DNA from: Solitalea agri
GTDB taxonomy: Bacteria > Bacteroidota > Bacteroidia > Sphingobacteriales > Sphingobacteriaceae
Assembly (NCBI RefSeq): GCF_023914155.1
Contig: NZ_JAMWYS010000058.1
Coordinates: forward strand, 1-64,000
Reading direction: 5' to 3'
Length of the DNA stretch: 64,000 bases
Shown here: piece by piece, positions 18,359 to 27,158 of the stretch
How positions within the stretch are numbered: the stretch's first letter is position 1
Layout: each line of letters begins with the position of its first letter
Notes under the pieces: model-generated
What the model was told of the DNA's origin: nothing
Databases searched by the model: none
Seen by the model: the letters and a program-made list of their open reading frames with translations, nothing else
Translations under genes and position numbers: made by a program

Positions 18359-19126
18359 ATGAAAACTAAACAATATTCGATACTAACGCTGATATTATTG
18401 CTTATTTGTAATATACTCAGTGCACAAACATTAACAATTTCTCCCACATCCTATACCGCCGAAGACGAGGTTACATTAAGAATAGATGTTACCGGTAGTC
18501 CGCTTGAAGGAATTGAGCCTGCTTATTTATGGCTTTGGTCAAATGCTGGCGATTGTTTAACAAATGGAGGTTGGGGAAGTTCCAGTGATGCCAATAAACT
18601 TATCAAGATTAGTACAAACGTTTGGGAATATAAATTCGTTGGTACAGCAGCATTTGGTAAGTCTCCTAGTGAACTCCAATGGTTTGGTTGCCTTGTTAAA
18701 ACTAAGGATGGATCAAAGCAAACTAAAGATTTTAAACCAAATAATTTTGATCCATTGGTTTTCACTGCAACTCAATTTCGGGCTTTTCCAGCTAAAGTAA
18801 GCCAATCAGACGTTATTACCTTAAATTTTGATCAAAGTTTGGCTGATAATTCGGATGCGGCCCGCATGACTCCACAAACTATTTCAATTAAGGCTTTAGA
18901 TGAAAGCGGAAATATGATCGATACAGAGAAACGCGATTTGCCAGTTAAGAATAGTGGTAATAAGATCTTCTCCTACTCTTTTATTCCAACTCAACTGTTT
19001 TCCGCTGGTGGTAATAAGATTGTAAAACTACAATATTATTTTGTTGGAAATGGTTATGACGAAAGAGGAGGTGCAATGAGAGTGCAAACCAGTGTTGGCG
19101 AGTTAACATTGTATGATTTACAGTAA
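18359..19126 (+). CDS. Secreted beta-sandwich protein of the second Sus set, unknown function
   Basis: 255 aa from ATG 18359. An ordinary signal peptide (about 1-22, ending ILSAQ) and no lipobox cysteine, unlike its operon neighbours. Two Ig-like beta domains are likely: the first starts TISPTSYTAEDEVTLRIDV, the second about residue 140 (FPAKVSQSDVITLNFDQ). The first resembles the N-terminal domain of the upstream GH13 protein (AFPTDDKEITLVFNAD, and a W-rich strand following), suggesting a shared accessory module without the catalytic barrel. Possibly a soluble or complex-bound glucan-binding protein; inference only. Confidence 0.75.
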   Translation: MKTKQYSILTLILLLICNILSAQTLTISPTSYTAEDEVTLRIDVTGSPLEGIEPAYLWLWSNAGDCLTNGGWGSSSDANKLIKISTNVWEYKFVGTAAFGKSPSELQWFGCLVKTKDGSKQTKDFKPNNFDPLVFTATQFRAFPAKVSQSDVITLNFDQSLADNSDAARMTPQTISIKALDESGNMIDTEKRDLPVKNSGNKIFSYSFIPTQLFSAGGNKIVKLQYYFVGNGYDERGGAMRVQTSVGELTLYDLQ

Positions 19127-19156
19127 TTGGGTTTTACATTTAAATTAGAATTGATT

Positions 19157-20614
19157 ATGCTATTCAGAAAAATATTCTACTCAGCTGTATATACTTTATC
19201 TGCGGCTATGATAGCAGTAACAATAAGTCTTTCTGGTTGTCAGGATGATTTGCTTGATAATAAAGCAAAGGGCGAAGCCTTAGGTAGTTTTAATCTGACT
19301 GCACCAGCAAATAACTCCAGCTTATCTTTAAATTCTGCTTATCCAAATAACCAGGTAGTTTTATCTTGGTCGGCCGCCCCTCCTGGAGTAAGTATTAGTC
19401 CAACCTACACCTGGGTTGCTACTGTAAAAGGTGGAGATATTACTAAGCCACTTATTTCCATTCCTTCAGATAATGAAGGCAAGGCAACACAGCTTACCAT
19501 AACCTATAAAGCTCTTGACAATGCTTTAAAAGCTGCTGGTATTCCTGATCAGGCAGAATCTGATTTAGTATGGGCGGTAGTTGCAGATAATGGCTCTGTT
19601 AAAGTTCAAAGTACCGAGGTGTTTAATATTAACATTACCCGTTTTGGGGTTGGTATAACAAATTTTGTGCTGTATGGGCCAAAACCGACTTCGACTAACC
19701 TTGAGCTTGAGACTGGGGGTGCATTAAAGTTTGTTTGGCAGAAAGCTGTTGCAACAACTGGTACAATTACTTACAAAGTTGTTGCTGTTGATGCAAACAA
19801 TGCTGCAAATAAGTTAGAATTCGTTTCGGATAAAGCCGGTGCTGATACAGTTTTAAACCTGACACATGAAGCTTTATCAGATGCTTTATTAGCCAAAGGA
19901 TACCCGGCTGGCTCTCCTGTTGCACTAAACTGGACCGTTAATGCTACCGCTAGTACAACAACTCAATCATCTGTTTACACCAATAGTTTACCGGTAGTAT
20001 TAATAGGTAAGCCAACAAAACTGTATTTAGTTGGAGGATCAGTTGTTGCTGATTGGACCCCTGATAATGCAGTAGGATTAGTGTATATGGGCGATGGTAA
20101 GTTTGATATGTATCAATACATTACTGTGAGTGGAGATGGGTTTAAATTTTTACCTCAAAAAGGCAGTTGGGATGGCGATATAGGCAAAGTGAAGAACGTT
20201 GAAGGTGAGTTGGTGTCTGATAATGAAGATAATGTTAAGGTTAGCACCGACGGATTTTACCGGATAGAAGTAGCTATGAATATAGATAAGAAAACAGGTA
20301 CCTATAAAGTTACTCCTACAAATTGGGGAATTATTGGCAGTTCAACAGCTAAAGATTGGAATAGTAGTACTCCAATGGCTTTAACATCCAATACAAAGGG
20401 TACCTACACCTGGATAATAACAACAGACCTAAAGGCTGGGGAGATGAAATTTAGAGCCAATGATAGTTGGGATATTAATTTTGGTGACGATGGTCACGAT
20501 GGAAGTTTAGAGTATAATAGTGGAAGTAACATTCCTGTTCCAACTGCCGGAAATTATACCATTACATTAAACCTTGCTCCAACTGGTTATACCTATTCAC
20601 TTGTAAAAAATTAG
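19157..20614 (+). CDS. SusE/SusF-like starch-binding surface lipoprotein (set 2)
   Basis: 485 aa from ATG 19157. Lipobox LSGC (Cys28) then QDDLLD, a surface-export signal. It has two SusE-type N-terminal beta modules in tandem (about 35-165 and 170-285), one more than the set-1 protein, then two starch-binding-like domains with LYLVGGSVVADW / FLPQKGSWDGDIG and WGIIGSSTAKDWNSS / KFRANDSWDINFGDDG. The last two domains align closely with those of the set-1 protein, so the genes are probably paralogues, this one SusF-like in length. Last gene of the operon. Confidence 0.87.
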   Translation: MLFRKIFYSAVYTLSAAMIAVTISLSGCQDDLLDNKAKGEALGSFNLTAPANNSSLSLNSAYPNNQVVLSWSAAPPGVSISPTYTWVATVKGGDITKPLISIPSDNEGKATQLTITYKALDNALKAAGIPDQAESDLVWAVVADNGSVKVQSTEVFNINITRFGVGITNFVLYGPKPTSTNLELETGGALKFVWQKAVATTGTITYKVVAVDANNAANKLEFVSDKAGADTVLNLTHEALSDALLAKGYPAGSPVALNWTVNATASTTTQSSVYTNSLPVVLIGKPTKLYLVGGSVVADWTPDNAVGLVYMGDGKFDMYQYITVSGDGFKFLPQKGSWDGDIGKVKNVEGELVSDNEDNVKVSTDGFYRIEVAMNIDKKTGTYKVTPTNWGIIGSSTAKDWNSSTPMALTSNTKGTYTWIITTDLKAGEMKFRANDSWDINFGDDGHDGSLEYNSGSNIPVPTAGNYTITLNLAPTGYTYSLVKN

Positions 20615-20644
20615 CAGATTAACTGTTCTGAAAGTCTTATTAAA

Positions 20645-20680
20645 AACAAGCCGTTAGTGAAAAGTAACGGCTTGTTTATT
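20645..20680 (+). terminator. Terminator of the second Sus operon
   Basis: AACAAGCCGTTA (20645-20656) pairs exactly with 20665-20676, with an 8-base loop and T-rich tail. The arm sequence is similar to that of the first operon's terminator, as expected for duplicated gene sets. Confidence 0.88.
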
Positions 20681-20874
20681 TATATTAAACTATATAAATT
20701 CGATGGAATTAGTAGTTTTTTGCGTAAAATGAAATAAATTAAAAATGTATTTTATATTTTATAAAAAAGCGAACTATTCAACTATTTTTTCGATGTAATA
20801 ATATAAAATAGAAAATATTTAATCTAAAATGAATTAATTATTGCTATTTTGAATTCAATTAATCTAAATATACA

Positions 20875-22329
20875 ATGAATAACACATCTACATTTGATTC
20901 ATATTCAGTTAAAAATAATATTTACGATGAAATGTTTGATGGAAATAGTGAAATAAGAAGTCATTATCGTAAAATAATTGAATATTTATCAGCAGAATCT
21001 GTTGAAAACCTTAATAAAAAAGAAGATCTTGCAAAAAGCTTGTTCATGCGTCAAGGCATTACCTTTACCGTATATAATAGCGGAGAAGGGATAGAAAAGA
21101 TATTTCCGTTTGATATCATCCCAAGAATTATAACTGAAACTGAATGGACATTTATTGAAAAAGGAATAAAACAACGACTGAAAGCGCTAAATCTCTTCTT
21201 AAAAGATGTATATACTAATCAATTTATTCTGAAAGATGGGATAGTTCCAATAGAAATAGTCTACTCTTGTCCTCATTTTACACGTGAAATGCACAATATT
21301 AACGTGCCCTATGATATTTATGTTCACATTGCAGGAATCGATCTGATCAGGGATAATGACGGAACGTTTTATGTCTTAGAGGATAATCTCCGGACACCAT
21401 CGGGGGTAAGTTATATGCTCGAAAACAGGGAAATTACCAAGCGTTTATTTCCAGATATTCTTCCTCTTTGTAAAGTGAGAAGTGTTACCGGTTATCCATC
21501 AATTCTCCATAAAAACCTAATGTCGCTTTCGCCAAGGGCTACAGCCAATCCCACGGTAGTGCTTTTATCACCAGGAATTTATAATTCGGCCTATTTTGAG
21601 CATACAACATTGGCGCGTTTGATGGGTGTTGAACTCGTTGAAGGACGAGACCTGGTGGTTCATAATCATAATGTTTATATGAAAACCACCGCTGGCTTGC
21701 AGCAAATTGACGTGATCTACAGGCGGGTGGATGATGAATTTATTGACCCCCTAACTTTTAACCCGAATAGTATTTTGGGTGTGGCAGGTTTAATGAGTGC
21801 CTATCGAAAGGGAAATGTAGCCATTGTTAATGCCGTTGGAAATGGAGTAGCAGACGACAAGGCGATATACGCTTACGTACCAGATATGATCAAGTATTAC
21901 TTAAATGAAGATCCGATCTTAAAAAACGTCCCTACTTTTCAACTTTCAAATCCTGAAGAACGCGAATATGTGTTTGAGAATATTAATAAACTGGTTATTA
22001 AAAAAACCAACGAAAGTGGTGGATATGGAATGTTGATGGGTTTTTCAGCTTCGGAAAAAGAAATCGAAGAGTATAAATTGGAAATATTGAAAGATACCCG
22101 CCAGTTTATTGCTCAACCCACCATTAATCTTTCTTCGGCTCCTTGTTATATGCAAGGCAAGTTACAGCCACGTCGTATCGACCTGCGCCCATTTGCTTTA
22201 TGTGGCCCGAATGGGATTGAAATTGTACCTGGAGGTTTAACCAGAGTAGCTTTGAAAGAAGGTTCGTTAGTGGTTAATAGTTCGCAAGGAGGGGGAAGTA
22301 AAGATACTTGGGTGTTGGCTTCCTCTTAA
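20875..22329 (+). CDS. Circularly permuted ATP-grasp protein (DUF404/DUF407)
   Basis: 484 aa. Predicted peptide or amide ligase that uses ATP to join a carboxylate to an amine. Visible family signatures: FYVLEDNLRTPSGVSYMLEN, KKTNESGGYGMLMGF (nucleotide-binding region) and RRIDLRPFALCG near the C-terminus with conserved acidic and basic residues. It leads a three-gene operon with an alpha-E protein (27-base gap) and a transglutaminase-like protein (11-base gap). This set is widespread in bacteria and was predicted by comparative genomics to make or attach a small peptide; the product is not settled. The 260-base upstream gap is AT-rich, with TATTTTG near 20842 as a weak promoter candidate. 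Confidence 0.9.
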   Translation: MNNTSTFDSYSVKNNIYDEMFDGNSEIRSHYRKIIEYLSAESVENLNKKEDLAKSLFMRQGITFTVYNSGEGIEKIFPFDIIPRIITETEWTFIEKGIKQRLKALNLFLKDVYTNQFILKDGIVPIEIVYSCPHFTREMHNINVPYDIYVHIAGIDLIRDNDGTFYVLEDNLRTPSGVSYMLENREITKRLFPDILPLCKVRSVTGYPSILHKNLMSLSPRATANPTVVLLSPGIYNSAYFEHTTLARLMGVELVEGRDLVVHNHNVYMKTTAGLQQIDVIYRRVDDEFIDPLTFNPNSILGVAGLMSAYRKGNVAIVNAVGNGVADDKAIYAYVPDMIKYYLNEDPILKNVPTFQLSNPEEREYVFENINKLVIKKTNESGGYGMLMGFSASEKEIEEYKLEILKDTRQFIAQPTINLSSAPCYMQGKLQPRRIDLRPFALCGPNGIEIVPGGLTRVALKEGSLVVNSSQGGGSKDTWVLASS

Positions 22330-22356
22330 TATTCACATATTATATAATTTTAAAAT

Positions 22357-23292
22357 ATGCTAAGTAGAGTTGCCGATAGTTTGTTTTGGATGAGTCGTTA
22401 TATTGAGCGGAGCGACGGTATTTTACGAATGTTGAAGATCAATTATGCTACTTCTCAAGATGTATTGAATGATTTTACATGGAGACCAGTAATTAAAATA
22501 TTTACCGGATTAAATGATAATAGCCTTGTAGAACTGGAAACCAATAGTAGAGAAGTTCTAAGGTATATGCTGATCAATAAGGAAAATCATAATTCTGTTT
22601 TAAATATTGTCACCCTTGCTCGTGAAAATGCCCGCAGTGTTCAGGATCACATCAATAAAGACCTTTGGCAGTGTTTAAACGAATATTATCATACGATTAA
22701 GGATTCCTCTATTGAACGTTCATTGCAGAAAGATGATCCCGTTTCGGTTTTGGATATTCTTATAAAACAGGGAATGCTGTATTACGGAACAACCGAAATA
22801 ACCATGGAAAGAGGTGAAGGCAGAAGTTTTATGAGTATTGGAAAGTACCTTGAACGGGCCATTCAATCAATTGACATTCTAGATATCAAAATTGGTGCGG
22901 TAGAAACCAGTGCAGGTTTGCTCAGTGATACAAGCTATCTAAAACATCTCTTGCTATCAATTGGCGGTTATGAATTATACCTTAAAAATTATCGCAAAGG
23001 AATTGAAGCGCAAAGTGTGGTGGAACAAGTTGTTTTTAATAATGATTTTCCCCGTTCGGTACTCTATGCCATCAATCAATTATATCGCTATTTCGATAGG
23101 CTGAACAATGAACTGTCCACTAATCAAAATCAAAAATTGCTTTTTATGATTGGTAAGTTACAAAGTAGGGTGAAGTATAGTTCTGTTGATGGAATTTATG
23201 AAGAGGGGCTTCACAATTACCTTTCGCACCTAAAAAAGGAACTTTTTGGAGTTGGAAACGCATTGGGAGAACACTATTTCGCGTACGCTTAA
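22357..23292 (+). CDS. Alpha-E domain protein (DUF403)
   Basis: 311 aa, all-helical. The family N-terminus MLSRVADSLFWMSRYIERSD is complete, with the conserved central ERGEGRSFMSIGKYLERA. Alpha-E proteins accompany permuted ATP-grasp ligases and transglutaminase-like proteins in a fixed gene order and are thought to be a structural or substrate-handling partner; no enzymatic activity is established. Cytoplasmic, no signal peptide. Second gene of the three-gene cassette. Confidence 0.92.
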   Translation: MLSRVADSLFWMSRYIERSDGILRMLKINYATSQDVLNDFTWRPVIKIFTGLNDNSLVELETNSREVLRYMLINKENHNSVLNIVTLARENARSVQDHINKDLWQCLNEYYHTIKDSSIERSLQKDDPVSVLDILIKQGMLYYGTTEITMERGEGRSFMSIGKYLERAIQSIDILDIKIGAVETSAGLLSDTSYLKHLLLSIGGYELYLKNYRKGIEAQSVVEQVVFNNDFPRSVLYAINQLYRYFDRLNNELSTNQNQKLLFMIGKLQSRVKYSSVDGIYEEGLHNYLSHLKKELFGVGNALGEHYFAYA

Positions 23293-23303
23293 TCAAAGAA
23301 ATT

Positions 23304-24269
23304 ATGCCGGAACTGTATATACAACATTTAACCGTTTACAATTACCAAAATTCTGTTCGTGACAGTGCTAATCAAATTATGCTTTATCCTATAAATGATG
23401 ATTATCAACAAGTGATAAAGCAGGATGTTAAAATTAGCGGTGACCCTTTAGTAGATGTTTATTTTGACTATTATGGTAATGAGGTTGGGGTGTTTACCTA
23501 CAATGAGCCTCACAAAGAGTTAAATATTAAATCGAAATTAAAGGTAGAAACCTATCCTCGTCCTTTGCCTGTTGATGACATGTTTGCTTCCTTGCAATGG
23601 GATAAACTGGAAAAATTAAAAAATCAGATACCATATATTGATTATTTAAAGCAGGAGCAGTTTGATGGATTGGAAGAATTGCGTCAGATTGTAAAGCCTG
23701 AACGTAAAGCAGACTATACACCTTATCAGGCCTCACTTCATTTTTGCAAGTGCATTTATGAGAATTTTGAATATATAAAAGGAGTAACTACTGTTGAAAC
23801 CACCTTGGATGAAATATGGCAATTAAAGGCTGGTGTGTGTCAGGATTTTGCTCATATTTTACTGGTGATGCTTCGTTTAATTAATATACCTGCCCGATAT
23901 GTTAGCGGTTATATTTGTCCGAATAAGAATGGAATGAGAGGAGAAGGAGCTACCCATGCCTGGGCCGAAGCTTATATTCCCGAATATGGCTGGCTGGGTT
24001 TAGACCCTACTAATAATTGTATCGCTAACGAAACCCATGTTCGATTGGCGGTTGGCCGTAATTTTAGTGATTGTTCACCCGTTAAAGGGGTGTATAAGGG
24101 CGGAGGTGATCATTCTCTAAATGTTTCTGTGATGGTAGGAAATGAAGATAATTTGCAGTCAGACTTTGGGGATATTATTGAATCTGTTAACCAAACCGTA
24201 AATAACCGTAATAGTTACCAACGTCATATCGAAATAGTCCATCAACAGCAGCAACAGCAACAACAATAG
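23304..24269 (+). CDS. Transglutaminase-like protein with C-terminal polyglutamine tail
   Basis: 321 aa, no signal peptide. N-terminal beta domain of the bacterial transglutaminase N type (about 1-90), then the papain-like transglutaminase core with catalytic Cys179 (AGVCQDFAH), His218 (THAWAEAYI) and Asp234 (GLDPTNN). In this family the core more often acts as a peptidase or amidase than as a cross-linker. Third gene of the ATP-grasp/alpha-E cassette, where it is expected to process or recycle the ligated peptide. The odd feature is the C-terminus: after residues EIVH come eight glutamines (314-321) and the stop. I know of no such tail as a family feature. Confidence 0.92.
   Translation: MPELYIQHLTVYNYQNSVRDSANQIMLYPINDDYQQVIKQDVKISGDPLVDVYFDYYGNEVGVFTYNEPHKELNIKSKLKVETYPRPLPVDDMFASLQWDKLEKLKNQIPYIDYLKQEQFDGLEELRQIVKPERKADYTPYQASLHFCKCIYENFEYIKGVTTVETTLDEIWQLKAGVCQDFAHILLVMLRLINIPARYVSGYICPNKNGMRGEGATHAWAEAYIPEYGWLGLDPTNNCIANETHVRLAVGRNFSDCSPVKGVYKGGGDHSLNVSVMVGNEDNLQSDFGDIIESVNQTVNNRNSYQRHIEIVHQQQQQQQQ
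24243..24266 (+). repeat. CAA/CAG trinucleotide run encoding eight glutamines
   Basis: Eight in-frame CAA or CAG codons in a mixed order, directly before the TAG stop at 24267. Mixed codons make it less prone to slippage than a pure repeat, yet length variation between strains is possible. Confidence 0.85.
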
Positions 24270-24282
24270 AATATTTATAACG

Positions 24283-24315
24283 ACAAAAGGTGCATTTTCA
24301 TGCACCTTATTTGTC
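24283..24315. terminator. Bidirectional terminator between convergent genes
   Basis: AAGGTGCA (24287-24294), loop TTTTCA, TGCACCTT (24301-24308), flanked by A-rich and T-rich runs and an extended imperfect stem (GACAAA with TTTGTC). It sits between the transglutaminase-like gene and the oppositely oriented SulP gene. Confidence 0.75.
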
Positions 24316-24348
24316 AAAACTAACACAACTAAAAAATCCACAGATGAG

Positions 24349-26595
24349 TTAAACCTGTTGGAAAACTTCCTGAACCATTTGCACAGGAGTGTCTTTATGA
24401 TGATGTAATCCCTGATCGTAAAATGTTACCTTCCCAGTCTCAACATTATACAAACCGCCAACCAATGCAATTTCTCCTTTAGCAATCATTTCATCCAGAA
24501 TAACACTCTTTTCGCGGAGTTTCTTCTTGGTTGTAAAAATGTTCAGCTTGGTAACATTGTTCACAAAGTCGATATTCTTTGATGTACGATTATCAACAGT
24601 TACAATTTCAGCATCCAAAGCCGGTTGAACCTTGTTTAGCAACCCACTTAAATTACCGAGCTGTACATGGTCACAGGCTCCCTTAATTGCTCCACAATTG
24701 GTATGGCCCAAAACAACAATCAACTTAGAACCGGCGACTTTACAAGCAAACTCCATGCTTCCCAGGATGTCCTCGTTTACAATATTTCCAGCTATACGAA
24801 TACTGAAAATGTCACCGATACTTTGGTCGAAAATCACTTCCGAAGATGTTCTCGAATCGATACAACTCAAAATAACCGCATGTGGAAACTGACCGTTAGA
24901 GGTTGTATGCACCAGGTGCGAATGATTACGGTCTAATTGGTTATTGCTTACGAAACGATCGTTTCCGTCCTTTAAAATTTGTAGTACTTTCTCCGGTGTT
25001 AATTGTGATTGAGTTTCTTTAGTTGGAGCACTGATAAAGCTTACATTATTATAATCTTTGTAATCATTCTTAAAGCCCAGAAGGTTTACCTGAATATTTC
25101 TTTCAGGAGCTTTTACGTCTTTAAACTCCTTTATTACTTCAATAACATCAAAATCGATATAAACAGATTTGGTAGCATCTAATACCACCTTTGAATTTTG
25201 AGGAATGTTCTCAAGGGTAAGCAGCAATGAAGCTTTATTTAGGAAGGAAACCTCTTCCGATAATTCAACCCTGATTACTTCACCAACATGATATTGCTCT
25301 TTTTTGAAGAAGTAAGCATTGCGAAGATTTTTATTTAAAATACTTAATGTTGATACGGCAATACCAATGGCAATACCAATTAATAAATCGGTGAAAACAA
25401 TGGCAACAATGGTGACTACAAATGGAATAAATTGTCCCCAACCGTTATTATACATTTCCTTGAAAATCTTCACTTTGGCCAGTTTATAACCTGTCATGAT
25501 TAAGATGGCTGCCAACGCCGACAAGGGAATCATGTTTAATAAACCAGGAATAAACATTGCCGAAATTAAAAGCAGCGAACCATGTAAAATTGTAGATAAT
25601 TTGGATTTTGCTCCTGAATGAACATTTGCCGAACTACGAACAATTACTGAAGTAACGGGTAAACCACCAATTAAGCCAGAAACCATATTTCCGATACCTT
25701 GCGCGGTTAATTCTCTGTTGGTTGAGGAATATCTGCGCTCGGGATCAAGCTTATCAACTGCCTCTAAGCTTAACAACGATTCAATTGAAGCCACAATTGC
25801 AATGGTCAAAGCCACCATATAAACTTGGGGATTAGCCAAAGCTGCAAAGTTTGGTAGGGTAAAGTTTGAAATAAAGCCTCCAAGTCCATCACTTAATGGA
25901 ATATTAACCAGATGGGATGTTTGAATAGCCAATGGTGAGCCCGATACAATAAACAATTGATTGATTAGCATACCAACCACTACTACTGCCAATGGTGCCG
26001 GAAAAAGTTTAAAACGCTTAAAGAATGGACGTTCCCAAATTAACAAGATACCGATTGAAATCATAGCAATAATAACCGCTCCGAAATGCACTTTCGAAAG
26101 CATGAAAAATAGCTCGGAAAATGTATTATGCTGATCAGTATCAATAAAAGTAAAGGTGCCTTCGGCATTAGCATCGTATCCAAAAGCATGTGGAATTTGC
26201 TTTAGAATTAAAATAACGCCAATAGCGGCAAGCATACCTTTAATTACGTTAGAAGGAATATAGTTTGAGACCGTGCCAGCCTTTACTAATCCTAAAATTA
26301 CTTGTAAGGCACCTGCCATTACAACGGCTAATAAAAAGATGTCGTAAGCGCCCAATTCGGTAATTGCACTTAAAACAATAGCGGTTAAACCTGCGGCCGG
26401 GCCACTTACACTTAACTGTGAACCGCTTAAACTGCCCACAACAATTCCGCCAACAATACCGGCAATTAAACCTGAAAACAATGGAGCTCCTGATGCCATC
26501 GCCACTCCTAAACATAGGGGCAAGGCTACTAAAAACACGACAATACTTGCAGGAAAGTCGTTTTTTATATTTGTAAATAATCCTGACTTGTTCAT
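24349..26595 (-). CDS. SulP-family anion transporter fused to beta-carbonic anhydrase
   Basis: 748 aa. Three parts: an N-terminal SulP transport domain (about 1-430, many hydrophobic segments; ASGAPLFSGLIAGIVGGIV), a STAS domain (about 440-510; KVVLDATKSVYIDFDVIEVI), and a C-terminal beta-carbonic anhydrase (about 530-748) with the zinc ligands in CIDSRTSSEV and HTNCGA. Expected role: inner-membrane uptake of bicarbonate (or sulfate) coupled to CO2/HCO3- interconversion at the inner face. The fusion is known in many bacteria. It is followed by a bidirectional terminator. Confidence 0.93.
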   Translation of the reverse strand: MNKSGLFTNIKNDFPASIVVFLVALPLCLGVAMASGAPLFSGLIAGIVGGIVVGSLSGSQLSVSGPAAGLTAIVLSAITELGAYDIFLLAVVMAGALQVILGLVKAGTVSNYIPSNVIKGMLAAIGVILILKQIPHAFGYDANAEGTFTFIDTDQHNTFSELFFMLSKVHFGAVIIAMISIGILLIWERPFFKRFKLFPAPLAVVVVGMLINQLFIVSGSPLAIQTSHLVNIPLSDGLGGFISNFTLPNFAALANPQVYMVALTIAIVASIESLLSLEAVDKLDPERRYSSTNRELTAQGIGNMVSGLIGGLPVTSVIVRSSANVHSGAKSKLSTILHGSLLLISAMFIPGLLNMIPLSALAAILIMTGYKLAKVKIFKEMYNNGWGQFIPFVVTIVAIVFTDLLIGIAIGIAVSTLSILNKNLRNAYFFKKEQYHVGEVIRVELSEEVSFLNKASLLLTLENIPQNSKVVLDATKSVYIDFDVIEVIKEFKDVKAPERNIQVNLLGFKNDYKDYNNVSFISAPTKETQSQLTPEKVLQILKDGNDRFVSNNQLDRNHSHLVHTTSNGQFPHAVILSCIDSRTSSEVIFDQSIGDIFSIRIAGNIVNEDILGSMEFACKVAGSKLIVVLGHTNCGAIKGACDHVQLGNLSGLLNKVQPALDAEIVTVDNRTSKNIDFVNNVTKLNIFTTKKKLREKSVILDEMIAKGEIALVGGLYNVETGKVTFYDQGLHHHKDTPVQMVQEVFQQV

Positions 26596-26749
26596 TTTAA
26601 TAAATTTTAAGTAAGAAAGTCAATGCTGATTCATGCGATCCAATTCCAATACTGAATAGTTGCAACAAAAGCAGCCTTAACCAAAAGGTGAAATTATTCC
26701 ATGTGTTATCCACTATTAGTAGGTAAATGGAACTAAAAACTAAAATTTA

Positions 26750-27061
26750 TTATGAAAAGTTAGGAGGGGGACAAAGAATCTCTATATGAGGATCTTTATG
26801 TAGAATAAGTTCGAAACCGTGATTTCTGGAACGTAAAAAAGCATCAATACTTTGAAGAAGGACAGCATTTTTGTTGAAATAATCGTCAAACGATTTCTTT
26901 TTCAGCTTTTTAGCATGATCATGGTTATCTTTATGATCTTCCTCTTCAATCAATACCTGTTGTGATGTTTTATTTATCCAGCTATATACAGTACAAACCT
27001 CCGCAAGCATAATATTGGCCAGAAGAAAAATGAATGTAATATGTACCAGTTTTTTTAACAT
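26750..27061 (-). CDS. Small secreted or membrane-anchored protein, unknown
   Basis: 103 aa. A hydrophobic N-terminus (about 5-25, FIFLLANIMLAEVCTVYSW) acts as signal or anchor; then an acidic, histidine-bearing stretch (EEEDHKDNHDHAKK), a helix, and a C-terminus ending CPPPNF. I recognise no family. The His/Asp cluster could bind a divalent metal, but there is no proof. A perfect -7 box lies 7 bases upstream of the ATG, which supports a real gene with a near-leaderless mRNA. It lies between the SulP-carbonic-anhydrase gene (same strand) and the divergent DUF1015 gene. Confidence 0.6.
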   Translation of the reverse strand: MLKKLVHITFIFLLANIMLAEVCTVYSWINKTSQQVLIEEEDHKDNHDHAKKLKKKSFDDYFNKNAVLLQSIDAFLRSRNHGFELILHKDPHIEILCPPPNFS

Positions 27062-27068
27062 CGTGTGG

Positions 27069-27076
27069 CAAAACTA
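27069..27076 (-). promoter_or_regulatory. -7 element TAGTTTTG of the 103-aa gene
   Basis: On the minus strand the sequence reads TAGTTTTG, an exact TAnnTTTG match, with 7 bases between it and the ATG at 27061. Same spacing as at mtaB. Confidence 0.65.
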
Positions 27077-27158
27077 ATTCATTTGGTTGAAAAAAAACGG
27101 TAAAAATATTATTACTATAAATTAAATAGACTATTTGATTTTATAATACGGAGGAAAA

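Noticed and set aside
24243-24266. Phase-variable repeat controlling the transglutaminase-like gene
   Set aside because: It is at the very C-terminus, in triplets, with mixed codons; slippage would change tail length but not switch the gene off.
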